Assembly: GCA_030648295.1 (NCBI GenBank)
Contig: JAUSID010000163.1
Span: forward strand, 62,001 to 126,000
Reading direction: 5' to 3'
Length of the DNA stretch: 64,000 bases
DNA from: Opitutaceae bacterium
GTDB taxonomy: Bacteria; Verrucomicrobiota; Verrucomicrobiia; Opitutales; Opitutaceae
Part shown: positions 34,730 through 44,088 of the stretch, piece after piece
Numbering within the stretch: position 1 is the stretch's first letter
Layout of the letters: every line of letters starts with the position of its first letter
The notes under the pieces: generated by a model
What the model was told of the DNA's origin: nothing
The model's input: only the letters and a program-made list of their open reading frames with translations
Database searches by the model: none
Translations under genes and position numbers: made by a program

Positions 34730-35959
34730 ATGAGCAGCGAAATTCTTTCCGTCCTCGAATACATGGAGAAGGAGAAGGGCATTCCTCGTGCCGATATGAT
34801 TGCCACGATTGCGAATGCCCTGAAGACGGCGGCGCAGAAAGGCGTGAATTCGGGACAGGAACTGAAGATCGACATCAACCCGAAGAACGGGCAGCTGCAC
34901 GCGTGGGCGGTGATGAAGGTGGTGGACTCGGTCAGCAACCCGAAGACGGAGATTCACATCGAAAAGGCGCAGGCGCTGAAGCCCGGCACGCAAATCGGCG
35001 AGATGCTGGAAAAGGAAATCGATCCGTCGACCCTCGGCCGGATTGCGGCGCAAACGGCGCGCCAGGCCGTGATGCAGCGGCTGCGGCAGTTCGAGAAGGA
35101 TAGGATTTACGACGACTTCAAGGATCAGGTGGGCAACATCGTCACCGGCACCGTGCGCCGCCGGGAGCGCAACGATCTCTTTGTTGATCTCGGCAAGGCC
35201 GAGGCGGTGATGCCGGCCAAAGAGCAGGTGCCCGGTGAGGAATACCAGCCAGGCGAGCGGATCCGCTGCCTGCTGATGGAGATCCAGAGTTCGCCGCGCG
35301 GGCCCGAGATCATCCTGAGCCGCGCCAGCCCGAAATTCGTGCGCCGGCTGTTTGAACTGGAAGTCACGGAAGTTGCTGACGGCACCGTGCGCATCGATGC
35401 CTTTGCGCGCGAGCCCGGATACCGGACCAAGATCGCCGTGACCAGCACCGATCCGAAGGTGGATCCGGTGGGTGCGTGCGTTGGCGCCCGGGGCGCGCGG
35501 GTGAAGACGATCGTGCGCGAACTTGGCGGCGAAAAGATCGACATCATCAAGTACTACGCGGATCCGCGTGAGATGATCATCGAGGCGTTGAAGCCGGCCG
35601 TGCCGCGCGAAATCATTCTCGATGAGAAGACCCACCGGATTCTGCTGAAGGTGGCGACGGACGATCTCGCGGTGGCGATCGGCCGCAAAGGCCAGAATGC
35701 GCGGCTCACGTCGCGGCTAATCGGCTGGCGGCTTGACATCGAGGAGTTCAAGGCCGTCGGTGCGGACCCCGAGGGCGATGCCAAGCGCAAGCTCGTCGCG
35801 ACGCTCGGCATTCCCGAAGACACGGCGTTAAGGCTGGTCAAGGCCGGGTTCGTTTCGCTCGAGCTGTTCGAAGGCGTCGAGGCGAACGATCTCGAAGGAG
35901 CCGGCTTTTCACCCGAGGAAGCGGCTGACATCATCAGCCGCGCCGCCGCCAAGAAATAA
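34730..35959 (+). CDS. nusA: Transcription termination/antitermination factor NusA
   Basis: Binds RNA polymerase and nascent RNA to modulate pausing, termination and antitermination. 409 residues: N-terminal RNAP-binding domain ([23 protein letters not shown]...), S1 domain ~135-200 ([28 protein letters not shown]), KH1/KH2 ~215-345 ([52 protein letters not shown]) and a short C-terminal helix-hairpin region ([24 protein letters not shown]). Opens the conserved nusA-infB-rbfA-nrnA-truB-ribF block. rimP, usually just upstream, is missing. No Shine-Dalgarno before the ATG. Confidence 0.97.
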   Translation: MSSEILSVLEYMEKEKGIPRADMIATIANALKTAAQKGVNSGQELKIDINPKNGQLHAWAVMKVVDSVSNPKTEIHIEKAQALKPGTQIGEMLEKEIDPSTLGRIAAQTARQAVMQRLRQFEKDRIYDDFKDQVGNIVTGTVRRRERNDLFVDLGKAEAVMPAKEQVPGEEYQPGERIRCLLMEIQSSPRGPEIILSRASPKFVRRLFELEVTEVADGTVRIDAFAREPGYRTKIAVTSTDPKVDPVGACVGARGARVKTIVRELGGEKIDIIKYYADPREMIIEALKPAVPREIILDEKTHRILLKVATDDLAVAIGRKGQNARLTSRLIGWRLDIEEFKAVGADPEGDAKRKLVATLGIPEDTALRLVKAGFVSLELFEGVEANDLEGAGFSPEEAADIISRAAAKK

Positions 35960-35989
35960 CCATTTAGCATTCGTTTCGATTACCGCTGC

Positions 35990-38638
35990 ATGAGCATCCG
36001 CATCCACAAGCTTGCCGAGGAACTCGGCATGGAAAACAAGCAACTGATGGTCCTCCTCAAGGAGCGGAAAATCATTGCCCAGGATGTGAAGTCGGTCTCG
36101 AGCACGGTGGACAATATCAACGCCTCCGCGCTGCGGGAGGAGTTTGCGAAGCCGGCCGCCGCCGCCGCTCCCCACGCGACGGAATCCGCCGCGGCGTCGG
36201 GCTCGAGCGAAAGTGGCCACCCGAGCACTTCGGCCACCGCAACGATGGCAGCCGAGACGCCGACGGCCGCCCCCAAGATGGTGCTGCCGCCCGGCGTGTT
36301 CGTTAAATCGAAGCAGGACATCGACCGCGAAAAGGAAGCCAGGGAAGCCGCCGCCAAAGCAGCGGCCGCCGCCAAGGCTCCACCCCCGACCGCGCCATTC
36401 GCCGCGGCCGCTCCGCGTTCCGCCGCGCCGGCCACGCCGCGCTACGTCTCCACGCCCCCTCCGATTGTGCGGATGCCGGCGCCGCCGCCGAGCGCCCCGC
36501 GGCCATCCTCTCCGCCGCACGTCCAGACTCCCGCGGCCGCGCCGCGTCCGCCCGCCGCCACGCTGTTGACACCACCGCCGGTTCACTCGGCGGCGCCGGC
36601 GCTAACTGCGCCGCCGGCTCATCCGCCGGTGGCGCCGCCATCGCGCCCAGCTCCCACTCCGCCTGTTTCCGCGCCCGCGCCCACGCCGATGGGCAAAGCC
36701 CCGACGCCGCCGCCGCCGATGCCCTCACGCACCCCCGCTCCGGTCATGGCGCCGAAGCCGCCTCCGCTGCCCGGTGCGTCGAATCCGCCCATGGCGACGG
36801 GAACGCCCGCCGCGGCCGATACGCCGAAGGGCGAGGTCAAGATTCTCCACCTCAAGCCGCCGATCGTGGTGCGCGATTTCGCCGCCGCGCTCGGGCTGAA
36901 ACCGTTCAAACTCATCTCGGAACTCAACCAGCTGGTGGGGTTCGCGGCGATGGATTCCAACATCGACGAGGTGGTGGCGCAGAAGGTGGCCGAGAAATAC
37001 GGCTTCCTCCTCGACATCAAGCACCGCGGCGATGCGGCGGTGCAGCAGGCGGCGAAAGAGGCCAAGAAGGAAAAGAAGCCGGACGAGGACGAGTCGCAGC
37101 ACCTCCTGCCGCGGCCGCCGGTCGTGTGCATCCTTGGCCACGTCGATCACGGCAAGACGACGCTGCTCGACTCCATCCGCAAGGCGAACGTCGCCGCGGG
37201 CGAGGCCGGCGGCATCACGCAGCACATTGGCGCGTATCAGATCGAATTCAAGGATCGGAAAATCACTTTCCTGGATACGCCCGGTCATGCGGCGTTCACC
37301 AAGATGCGCGCGCGCGGCGCGAGCGTGACCGACATCGCGATCCTCGTTGTCGCCGCGGATGACGGCTTCATGCCGCAAACCGACGAGGCGCTCAAAATCG
37401 CGCTGGCGGAAAAGGAGCTTCATCCCGAGCGGTTCGCCCTCATCGTGGCGGTCAACAAGATCGACGTGAAGGGCGCCAACCTCGATCAGGTGAAAAACCA
37501 GATGCAGCAGCGCGGCATCGCCCCCGAAGACTGGGGCGGCGAGACGATCACCGTCCCCGTGTCCGCGCTGAAGCACCAGGGCATCGAGACCCTCCTCGAA
37601 ATGATACTGCTCCAGGCGGACGTGCTCGAGCTGAAGGCGAACCCGAAGGCCGAGGCGAACGGCATCGTGATCGAATCCGAAATCGATTTCGGCCGCGGTC
37701 CGCTGGCCACGGCCATCGTGCAGCGGGGCACGCTGCGCGTCGGCGACGCGATCGTGTGCGGTCCGAATTACGCGCGGGTGCGCGCCATGTTCGACGACCA
37801 GGGCAAGAACTTGAAGGAAGCGCCGCCGGGCATGCCGGTCCGCGTCATCGGCTGGAGCGGCACGCCGGACAGCGGCGCGTCGTTCAAGGTGGTGAAGAAT
37901 GCCCGCGAGGCCGAGAAGATCGCCGAAGAGGAGCAGTTGCGGATCAAGAAGGTCGCGACCACCGCGGCCGCCGTGCCCAAGGAGGTTTCCGTCGAGCAGC
38001 TCTTCGCCAACATCGCCGCCACCCAGGCCAAGGTGCTCAAGGTCATCGTCAAGACCGACGTCTTCGGCTCATCCGAGGCGGTGCGCGTCGTGCTGGAATC
38101 GATCAAGAGCACCAAGGTGCAGCTGGAGATCGTCTCGATCGACGTCGGGCTCGTCACCAAGAACGACGTGCTCATGGCGGGCGCCGCCGGCTCCGTCATC
38201 ATCGGTTTCCATACCAAGCTCGAAACCGGCGTAACGCCGCTCGCGAAGCACCACGGCGTGCGGATCGAGACGTACGACATCATTTACGAGATGGGCGACA
38301 AGGTCCGCGAGATGCTCGCCGATCTGCTCGAGCCCGACATCAAGGAAACGAAGACCGGCGCGGCGGAAGTCCGCCAGGTGTTCCCGCTCGCGAAGGGCTT
38401 CGTGGCCGGCTGTCTCGTCACCGAGGGCAAAATCAACCGCAACGCGGCCGCCCGGCTCCGTCGGGGCCGGGAAATCATGCACGAAGGAAAGGTCGGCACG
38501 CTCAAGCGCTTCAAGGACGACGCGAACGAGGTGCGCGCCGGACTGGAGTGCGGCATCAAGCTCGATGACTTCAACGGCTACCAGGCCGGCGACGTCATCG
38601 AGTGCTACGAAATCCAGAAGGTCAGGGCGTCACTCTGA
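35990..38638 (+). CDS. infB: Translation initiation factor IF-2
   Basis: GTPase that brings fMet-tRNA to the 30S subunit and joins subunits. 882 residues: IF2N domain (MSIRIHKLAEELGMENKQLMVLLKERKI), a ~200-residue Ala/Pro-rich linker (~60-285) with long Pro runs, a second IF2N-like domain, then the G domain with G1 GHVDHGKTTLLD (~383-394), G3 DTPGHAAF, G4 NKID, followed by domains II-IV ending in ECGIKLDDFNGYQAGDVIECYE. Second gene of the block, 30 bp after nusA. The linker is very GC-rich and may vary between strains. Confidence 0.97.
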   Translation: MSIRIHKLAEELGMENKQLMVLLKERKIIAQDVKSVSSTVDNINASALREEFAKPAAAAAPHATESAAASGSSESGHPSTSATATMAAETPTAAPKMVLPPGVFVKSKQDIDREKEAREAAAKAAAAAKAPPPTAPFAAAAPRSAAPATPRYVSTPPPIVRMPAPPPSAPRPSSPPHVQTPAAAPRPPAATLLTPPPVHSAAPALTAPPAHPPVAPPSRPAPTPPVSAPAPTPMGKAPTPPPPMPSRTPAPVMAPKPPPLPGASNPPMATGTPAAADTPKGEVKILHLKPPIVVRDFAAALGLKPFKLISELNQLVGFAAMDSNIDEVVAQKVAEKYGFLLDIKHRGDAAVQQAAKEAKKEKKPDEDESQHLLPRPPVVCILGHVDHGKTTLLDSIRKANVAAGEAGGITQHIGAYQIEFKDRKITFLDTPGHAAFTKMRARGASVTDIAILVVAADDGFMPQTDEALKIALAEKELHPERFALIVAVNKIDVKGANLDQVKNQMQQRGIAPEDWGGETITVPVSALKHQGIETLLEMILLQADVLELKANPKAEANGIVIESEIDFGRGPLATAIVQRGTLRVGDAIVCGPNYARVRAMFDDQGKNLKEAPPGMPVRVIGWSGTPDSGASFKVVKNAREAEKIAEEEQLRIKKVATTAAAVPKEVSVEQLFANIAATQAKVLKVIVKTDVFGSSEAVRVVLESIKSTKVQLEIVSIDVGLVTKNDVLMAGAAGSVIIGFHTKLETGVTPLAKHHGVRIETYDIIYEMGDKVREMLADLLEPDIKETKTGAAEVRQVFPLAKGFVAGCLVTEGKINRNAAARLRRGREIMHEGKVGTLKRFKDDANEVRAGLECGIKLDDFNGYQAGDVIECYEIQKVRASL

Positions 38639-38652
38639 CATCGCGGATTGCG

Positions 38653-38691
38653 GATACCGGAAACCGGATAGATTGGCTGGTTTCCGGTATC
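38653..38691. repeat. 13-bp inverted repeat between infB and rbfA
   Basis: GATACCGGAAACC and GGTTTCCGGTATC, perfect arms, 13-nt loop. No U-tract, so more likely an RNA-processing or stability hairpin inside the operon. ATCCGAAATCC repeats follow up to the rbfA start. Confidence 0.7.
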
Positions 38692-38713
38692 TGGTTTCCG
38701 AAATCCGAAATCC

Positions 38714-39076
38714 GTGAGCAACCGCACCCTCCGCGTCAACGAGCTGGTCCAGCGGGAAATCAGCGACATCCTGCGCCAGCGGTACCAATCGGAATCGGTG
38801 GCGATGACGATCACCGAGGTGCGCGTGGCGCCCGATTTGCGCGACGCGCGCGTGTTCGTGTCCATCATTGGCGACGAGGAGATGGCCCAGAAAAAACTCG
38901 CGTGGCTGCGCGGCATTTCGGGGGAAATTCGCGCGGAGGTCGGCCGCCGGATCATCCTGAAGTACCTGCCGAAATTCGAATACATCCTCGACACGTCCGC
39001 GGTTCGCGGCTCGCGGATCCTGCAGGTGCTCGACGAAATCGGGCACCCGCGCGACGACAAACCACACGACGAATGA
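38714..39076 (+). CDS. rbfA: Ribosome-binding factor A
   Basis: Assists 16S rRNA 5'-end maturation and 30S assembly. 120 residues, the usual size; single KH-like domain: RTLRVNELVQREISDIL, then MTITEVRVAPDLRDARVFVSI and the LKYLPKFEYILDTSAVRGSRI segment typical of RbfA. Start GTG at 38714. Third gene in the block after a 75-bp spacer with a hairpin. Confidence 0.93.
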   Translation: MSNRTLRVNELVQREISDILRQRYQSESVAMTITEVRVAPDLRDARVFVSIIGDEEMAQKKLAWLRGISGEIRAEVGRRIILKYLPKFEYILDTSAVRGSRILQVLDEIGHPRDDKPHDE

Positions 39077-39105
39077 TCCGGCGCGCCCCCGACGCCAATT
39101 GATTT

Positions 39106-40119
39106 GTGGATAAATTTTATCCGAACCTTTCCGCTGAGTTCGAGCGCCTGCTGCGGCTGCTCGAGGACAAGAAGGTCGCGGTGATCGGTCATGCGCGGCC
39201 CGACGGCGACTGCATTGGCGCGCAGGTGGCGCTTGCGCGGGTGCTCGCGGGGCGCGGGCTCGATGTCATTTGCGTCAACCCCGATCCCGTGCCACGGCGG
39301 CTGCTTTTCCTCGTCGGCGGCATGACGTTTTACCGCACCGACGACGTGCTGAAAAACACCGAGGAGCGCGCGGCGATCTTTGTCGACTGCGCGGATCACG
39401 CGCGGGGTGGCGAACGATTGAAGGGCCGCTATCCGGCGCCGGTCGCCGTGATCGACCATCATCTTTCGAATGTCGGATATGCCGACGTCAACATGGTGGA
39501 CAGCGGCTCGGCGGCGACCTGCGAGATCCTCGCGGGCGTTTTTCTGGACAACAATCTTCCCGTGGACGCGCCGGCGGCGCAGGCGCTTTTCACCGGCATC
39601 CTGACTGACACGGGGCAGTTTCGGTTCAACTCGACGTCGCGCCGTTGCTTCATGCTGGCGGGCGAACTGGTCGCGCGGGGCGCGAAGCCAGCGGAGGCCG
39701 GGTACGAATTGTACGAGCGGGAGACCGAGGGAAAACTGCGGCTGCTCCAGCATTTCCTGGCGTCCTTGAAACTCGAATGCGGTGGTCGCGCGTGCATTGG
39801 CACTCTCCCGTCCGGAATTTACGAGCGGACGGGCGCCAACGGGGAGGACACCGAGGGGCTCGTGGATTACGCGCGCAGCATCGAGGGCGTCGAAGTCGGC
39901 GCGCTGGTCGAGCACCGTGCCGATGGCACGGTGAAGGCGAGCCTGCGGGCGAAGGAGCCGGCGTTGCGCGTCGATCTGATTGCAGCCAGGTTCAACGGCG
40001 GCGGCCATGCGTGCGCGGCCGGGCTCAATCTCAAGACCGGCACGGAAAATTTCTATGCCCGGCTCGTGGATGCCATCGCCGAGCGGATTGCAATCGCGGA
40101 CGCGGAGAAGAAACGTTGA
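39106..40119 (+). CDS. nrnA: DHH/DHHA1 phosphoesterase, NrnA type
   Basis: Degrades nano-RNAs (2-5 nt) and removes the 3' phosphate of pAp; Mn2+-dependent. 337 residues: HARPDGDCIGAQVAL (~25-39), the DCADH metal motif (~88-92), DHH motif VIDHHLSN (~115), GILTDTGQFRFNST, and the C-terminal DHHA1 domain with RFNGGGHACAAGL (the GGGH nucleotide-binding motif). Start GTG 39106. Placement between rbfA and truB is the same in many genomes. Confidence 0.93.
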   Translation: MDKFYPNLSAEFERLLRLLEDKKVAVIGHARPDGDCIGAQVALARVLAGRGLDVICVNPDPVPRRLLFLVGGMTFYRTDDVLKNTEERAAIFVDCADHARGGERLKGRYPAPVAVIDHHLSNVGYADVNMVDSGSAATCEILAGVFLDNNLPVDAPAAQALFTGILTDTGQFRFNSTSRRCFMLAGELVARGAKPAEAGYELYERETEGKLRLLQHFLASLKLECGGRACIGTLPSGIYERTGANGEDTEGLVDYARSIEGVEVGALVEHRADGTVKASLRAKEPALRVDLIAARFNGGGHACAAGLNLKTGTENFYARLVDAIAERIAIADAEKKR

Positions 40120-40122
40120 GCC

Positions 40123-40848
40123 ATGCTTGGACCCGTCAAGGAGCTGGATGGCATTCTACTGGTCGACAAACCGCGCGATCACACATCGCATGACGTGGTG
40201 GCGCGGCTGCGCGGGAAATTGAAGATGAAGCGGGTGGGGCACGCCGGCACGCTCGATCCGATGGCGACCGGCCTGTTGATCATCCTCGTCGGCAAGGCCA
40301 CGCGGGTATCGCAATACCTCATCAGCCTGGACAAGGAATACGAGGGGACGATCGAACTCGGCAAGGTGACGGACACACAGGACGCCGACGGCGAGGTGAT
40401 GGAGACCCGGCCCGTGCCGCCGCTGACGCAGCCGCAGGTGGAGGCCGCGATCAAAACTTTTCTCGGCGATCAATACCAGATGCCGCCGATGTATTCGGCG
40501 ATCAAGATTGACGGTGTGCCGCTGTACAAGAGTGCGCGCAAGGGCGAGGACGTGGAGCGCGAGCCGCGCTTCATCCGCGTGATGAGCTGGGAGGTGACGC
40601 GGTTTGAGCCGCCGCACATCGACTTCCGGCTCCAGTGCACGAAGGGAACGTACGTGCGAACCCTGGCGCATGATCTCGGCCAGAAGCTTGACTGCGGCGC
40701 CCATCTCGCGGCCCTGCGGCGCACCGCGACGTCGAAGTTCCACGTATCGCAGGCGCTCACGCTCGACCAAATCCAGGCCTTGTCCCTCCCCGAGATTGAA
40801 AAGCGGCTGATCGCGGCGCGCGACGCCGTGCCCAGTTTCGTCCTGTGA
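40123..40848 (+). CDS. truB: tRNA pseudouridine(55) synthase
   Basis: Makes pseudouridine 55 in the T loop of tRNAs. 241 residues with the catalytic D45 in [32 protein letters not shown], the [18 protein letters not shown] segment and [15 protein letters not shown]. The C-terminal PUA domain is short or absent, as in shorter family members. Starts 3 bp after nrnA, so translational coupling is likely. Confidence 0.95.
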   Translation: MLGPVKELDGILLVDKPRDHTSHDVVARLRGKLKMKRVGHAGTLDPMATGLLIILVGKATRVSQYLISLDKEYEGTIELGKVTDTQDADGEVMETRPVPPLTQPQVEAAIKTFLGDQYQMPPMYSAIKIDGVPLYKSARKGEDVEREPRFIRVMSWEVTRFEPPHIDFRLQCTKGTYVRTLAHDLGQKLDCGAHLAALRRTATSKFHVSQALTLDQIQALSLPEIEKRLIAARDAVPSFVL

Positions 40849-40870
40849 CGTTGCGGCGGGTGCGAAACCG

Positions 40871-41812
40871 ATGATCCCGCCGGTGCAATTATCCTCGCTC
40901 GATCAGGCGTCGGACCTGCCCGCCCGGCCGCTGCATCTCGCGATCGGGATGTTCGACGGTGTTCATCTCGGCCATCGCGCGGTGATCGAGTCCGCCGTGC
41001 ACCCGGCCCGGGCGAGTGCGGGACTGGCCGGCGTATTGACTTTCTGGCCACACCCGAGCGCATTGTTTCGCCCGGAGAATCCGACGCGGTTGATGCAGGA
41101 CGCGGCCACGAAGTCGCGGATGCTCATTGCGCTCGGGGTTGACGTGGTCATCACGCAGGCATTCACGGCGGAACTCGCGGTCATCGAGGCGGAGGAATTC
41201 CTGCCATGGCTGAGGCAGAAACTGGCTCATTTGGCGGCGGTTTATGTCGGCGAAAATTTCCGGTTCGGGCATGGGCGCCGGGGCGATGTGAGCCTGCTGA
41301 TCGCGAACGGACGGAAGTATGGCGTACACGTGTTCAGCGTGCCCCGCGTGAATCTCGACGGTGACCCGATCAGCAGCACGCGCATCCGGGCCCAGCTGGA
41401 GGCGGGAGACATCGAGGCGGCCAATTCGCTGCTGGGCTATGACTACTTCGCCGAGGGCATGGTGGTGGCGGGAAAGAAACTCGGCCGCACCCTCGGATTT
41501 CCGACGTTGAACATTGCCTGGTCGCCGGATTTGCGGCCGCGATTCGGCGTCTATGCGGTCCGCGTGTCCGGGGGAGCGAAGCGCGGATTGCCGGCCGTGG
41601 CCAACTACGGTTTGCGTCCGACGGTCGAACAAACGACGGCGCCGCGGCTCGAGGCGCATGTGCTCGGCGAGTGCCCGGTCGGCGAAGGCGACACCATCAC
41701 GGTCGAATGGCTGAGATTTCTCCGGCCGGAGGTGAAGTTCGCCAGGGTCGAGGAGCTGCGGGCGCAGATCGCGCGCGACCGCGAAACCGCCGCAAAGTTT
41801 TTCGCCACGTGA
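40871..41812 (+). CDS. ribF: Bifunctional riboflavin kinase / FMN adenylyltransferase
   Basis: Converts riboflavin to FMN and FMN to FAD. 313 residues: adenylyltransferase domain with GMFDGVHLGH (res 26-35) and the YVGENFRFGHGRRGD and ISSTRIRAQLEAGDIEAAN motifs; kinase domain from ~185 with GRTLGFPTLNIAW and VANYGLRPTVE. Last gene of the block. The region to the tRNA (41813-42010) shows nothing but short GC-rich sequence. Confidence 0.95.
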   Translation: MIPPVQLSSLDQASDLPARPLHLAIGMFDGVHLGHRAVIESAVHPARASAGLAGVLTFWPHPSALFRPENPTRLMQDAATKSRMLIALGVDVVITQAFTAELAVIEAEEFLPWLRQKLAHLAAVYVGENFRFGHGRRGDVSLLIANGRKYGVHVFSVPRVNLDGDPISSTRIRAQLEAGDIEAANSLLGYDYFAEGMVVAGKKLGRTLGFPTLNIAWSPDLRPRFGVYAVRVSGGAKRGLPAVANYGLRPTVEQTTAPRLEAHVLGECPVGEGDTITVEWLRFLRPEVKFARVEELRAQIARDRETAAKFFAT

Positions 41813-42010
41813 AGTGGGCACCCGTCGGTGCCGCGATTCACATGGCCGGGCGCGAGGTTGATGCGCGTTCGCAAGTTCATCGCCCCCGGCTCCGGCACGA
41901 CAAGACCGAAGGTGCGAGGCTTGGAAATCGGGTTCGCTGGGTTGGCAGCGAACCCTTTTTGACTTGCGCGAGCAGGGTCACACGCTGCTTATTTCCCCTT
42001 CCAATTTTCC

Positions 42011-42087
42011 GGACCCTTAGCTCAGTTGGTTAGAGCGCTTCCTTGACATGGAAGAGGTCGTGAGTTCGAGTCTCTCAGGGTCCACCA
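42011..42087 (+). tRNA. tRNA-Val, anticodon GAC
   Basis: 77 nt with acceptor stem GGACCCT / AGGGTCC, discriminator A and encoded CCA. D arm AGCTCAGTTGGTTAGAGCG, anticodon stem CTTCC/GGAAG with loop TTGACAT (anticodon GAC, reading GUC), T arm with GTTCGAGTC. Everything pairs in cloverleaf form. Confidence 0.95.
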
Positions 42088-42093
42088 GATTCA

Positions 42094-42128
42094 AAGCCGC
42101 TGCTCCGCAAGGAGTAGCGGCTTCTTGT
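42094..42128 (+). terminator. Terminator after tRNA-Val
   Basis: AAGCCGCT-CTCC pairs with GGAG-AGCGGCTT (loop GCAA), followed by CTTGTTGG. The T-run is poor but the stem is strong and lies 7 bp past the tRNA. Confidence 0.7.
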
Positions 42129-42248
42129 TGGCGGAAGGCGCGTTGGCGGGGAGGAGCGGAGGCATGGCTCATCCGGCGCCCGGCAGAACCCCCGGATTAG
42201 GAAGAAGCAGCTTTGACACGATGCGGCGGGACTTCATCCGTAGCGCAC

Positions 42249-43952
42249 ATGCTCCAATCGCTGCGCATCCGCAACCTGGCTTTGCTCGAGGAAGTCGCGC
42301 TCGAATTCGAGGCCGGCTTCACGGCCGTGACCGGCGAGACCGGCGCGGGCAAGAGCATCCTGCTCGGGGCATTGAGCCTTTTGGCCGGCGAGCGTGCCGA
42401 CAAGACCATCATCCGGCAGGGCGCGCCGGCCACCGACGTCGAGGCGAGCCTCTTTTTTGCGAACGCGAAAAAAATCGATGCCGTGCTGATCGCGCTCGAT
42501 TTGCCTCCCTCGGAAGATGGATTGGTGATCCTGAAGCGCAGCCTGCCCCGCGAAAAGGCACCGCGGATTTCCGTCAATGGCAGCCTCGCCACCCTTGCGG
42601 CGCTGCAGCGGCTGGGCGAGCACTGGATCGATTTCCACGGACCGAGCGAACCGCGGCGGTTGCTCAAGGAAAGTTGCCAGCTCGATTTGCTCGATTTGTT
42701 TGGCCGCACTCGCGGGCCGCTCGAAGGTTATCAACGCGCGTTTCAGGCCTGGCGTAATCTCGCCGCGGAGCACAAGAGGATCGCCGAGGAGACGAAGCTT
42801 TCGCCGGATCAGATCGATTTCCTGCAGGGTCAGCTGGCCAGGATCGACGCACTGGAATTGAGCGAAGAGGCGATCGAAAACCTCGAGCGCGATTTTCAGC
42901 GGATGAGCCGGTCGCAGGAATTGATCGAACTCGCGTCGCTGCTCGCCGCCGGCTTGGGCGACGAGGACGGCGTGCAAGCGCGACTGGCGGCGCTGCTGCG
43001 CGAGGCGCGTCACCTCGAGGCCATCGATGCCGCGAGCAAGCCGCTGGCCGACCGGTTGTCCTCGGTGTCGGTTGAAATCGCGGATCTCGCCGCCGAGTTT
43101 TCGGCGCTCAGCCAGGAACTGCAGTTCGATCCCGAGCAGGCGGAGGAGATCGCCGGCCGGATGAACACCTGGCTCGAGGTGAAGCGCAAACACGGCGGTG
43201 ACCTGCGCGCGGTGCAGGAGACGCGTGAAGACATGCGGCGACGGCTCGAGGTGCAGGGCGATCTCGAGGGCACGCTCGCGCGATTGGAAAAGGAGATCGC
43301 GAATGCTGCCCGGAGGGCGAAGCAGGAGGCGCAAGCCCTGCGGGTGTTGCGCGAAAAGGCGGCCACGGAACTCGCGCGGGCGGCGGCGCGAAGCATCGCG
43401 CAGCTCGGATTCAAGAAAGCGGATTTCCAGATCCGGCTCGAGTCACTCCCGGAACTCGCGCCGATGGGTGATTGCCGCGCCGAATTTCTCTTTTCGCCGA
43501 ATGTCGGCGAAGCACCGCTGCCGTTGAGCCGGATCGCGTCGAGCGGTGAACTCGCCCGCGTGATGCTCGGCTTGAAAGCGGTTCTGGCCGACCTCGACGA
43601 CATTCCGCTGCTCGTCTTCGACGAAGTCGATGCGAACGTGGGGGGAGAAATCGGACGCGTCGTCGGCGAGAAGATGGCGGGCATTGCGCAAAAACACCAG
43701 GTGCTTTGCGTCACGCATCTGCCGCAGGTCGCCGCGCAGGCCACGTGCCACCTCGTGGTGACGAAGGATCAATCGCGCGATCGCGCGGTCGTGTGCATCG
43801 ATTCGATTCAGGCGAGCCGGAAGGCAAGGGTGAGCGAACTGGCGCGGATGCTCGGCGATCGCTCGGCGAAAAGCGCGCTCGCGCACGCGGACGAATTGCT
43901 GGCCGCCGGTCGCGGCGAGGAATCATCGATTCGAACGACCGGAAGAAAGTGA
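42249..43952 (+). CDS. recN: DNA repair ATPase RecN
   Basis: SMC-like ATPase acting at double-strand breaks. 567 residues: MLQSLRIRNLALLEEVALEF at the start, Walker A GETGAGKS (29-36), a central coiled-coil region (~155-385) rich in Glu/Arg/Leu, the signature LSRIASSGELARVMLGLKAVLA (~435-457), and Walker B PLLVFDEVDANVGG (~463-476) followed by CVTHLPQVAAQA. Start ATG 42249 fits the family; twelve in-frame codons upstream are not conserved-looking. Single gene, convergent with ccsA. Confidence 0.95.
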   Translation: MLQSLRIRNLALLEEVALEFEAGFTAVTGETGAGKSILLGALSLLAGERADKTIIRQGAPATDVEASLFFANAKKIDAVLIALDLPPSEDGLVILKRSLPREKAPRISVNGSLATLAALQRLGEHWIDFHGPSEPRRLLKESCQLDLLDLFGRTRGPLEGYQRAFQAWRNLAAEHKRIAEETKLSPDQIDFLQGQLARIDALELSEEAIENLERDFQRMSRSQELIELASLLAAGLGDEDGVQARLAALLREARHLEAIDAASKPLADRLSSVSVEIADLAAEFSALSQELQFDPEQAEEIAGRMNTWLEVKRKHGGDLRAVQETREDMRRRLEVQGDLEGTLARLEKEIANAARRAKQEAQALRVLREKAATELARAAARSIAQLGFKKADFQIRLESLPELAPMGDCRAEFLFSPNVGEAPLPLSRIASSGELARVMLGLKAVLADLDDIPLLVFDEVDANVGGEIGRVVGEKMAGIAQKHQVLCVTHLPQVAAQATCHLVVTKDQSRDRAVVCIDSIQASRKARVSELARMLGDRSAKSALAHADELLAAGRGEESSIRTTGRK

Positions 43953-44014
43953 TTCGGCCGGGCGGGCGGATAACGCGTGGCGGCGCGGGACATCTGCTCG
44001 CCCGCGATGGCTTG

Positions 44015-44076
44015 CCGGGAGCGCGACCGCCTCCGGTCGCAATCGCCGAAGCGACCGAGGGCGGTCGCGGTCCCAG
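44015..44076. repeat. GC-rich inverted repeat between convergent genes
   Basis: GGGAGCGCGACCGCC...GGTCGC faces GCGACC...GGGCGGTCGCGGTCCC. Sits between the 3' ends of recN and ccsA and may end both transcripts. Confidence 0.6.
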
Positions 44077-44088
44077 CCCAGCTTGCGT

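Noticed and set aside
42213-42248. Upstream ATG for recN at 42213
   Set aside because: The extra twelve residues are not typical; RecN proteins begin with MLxxLxIxNxAL as at 42249.
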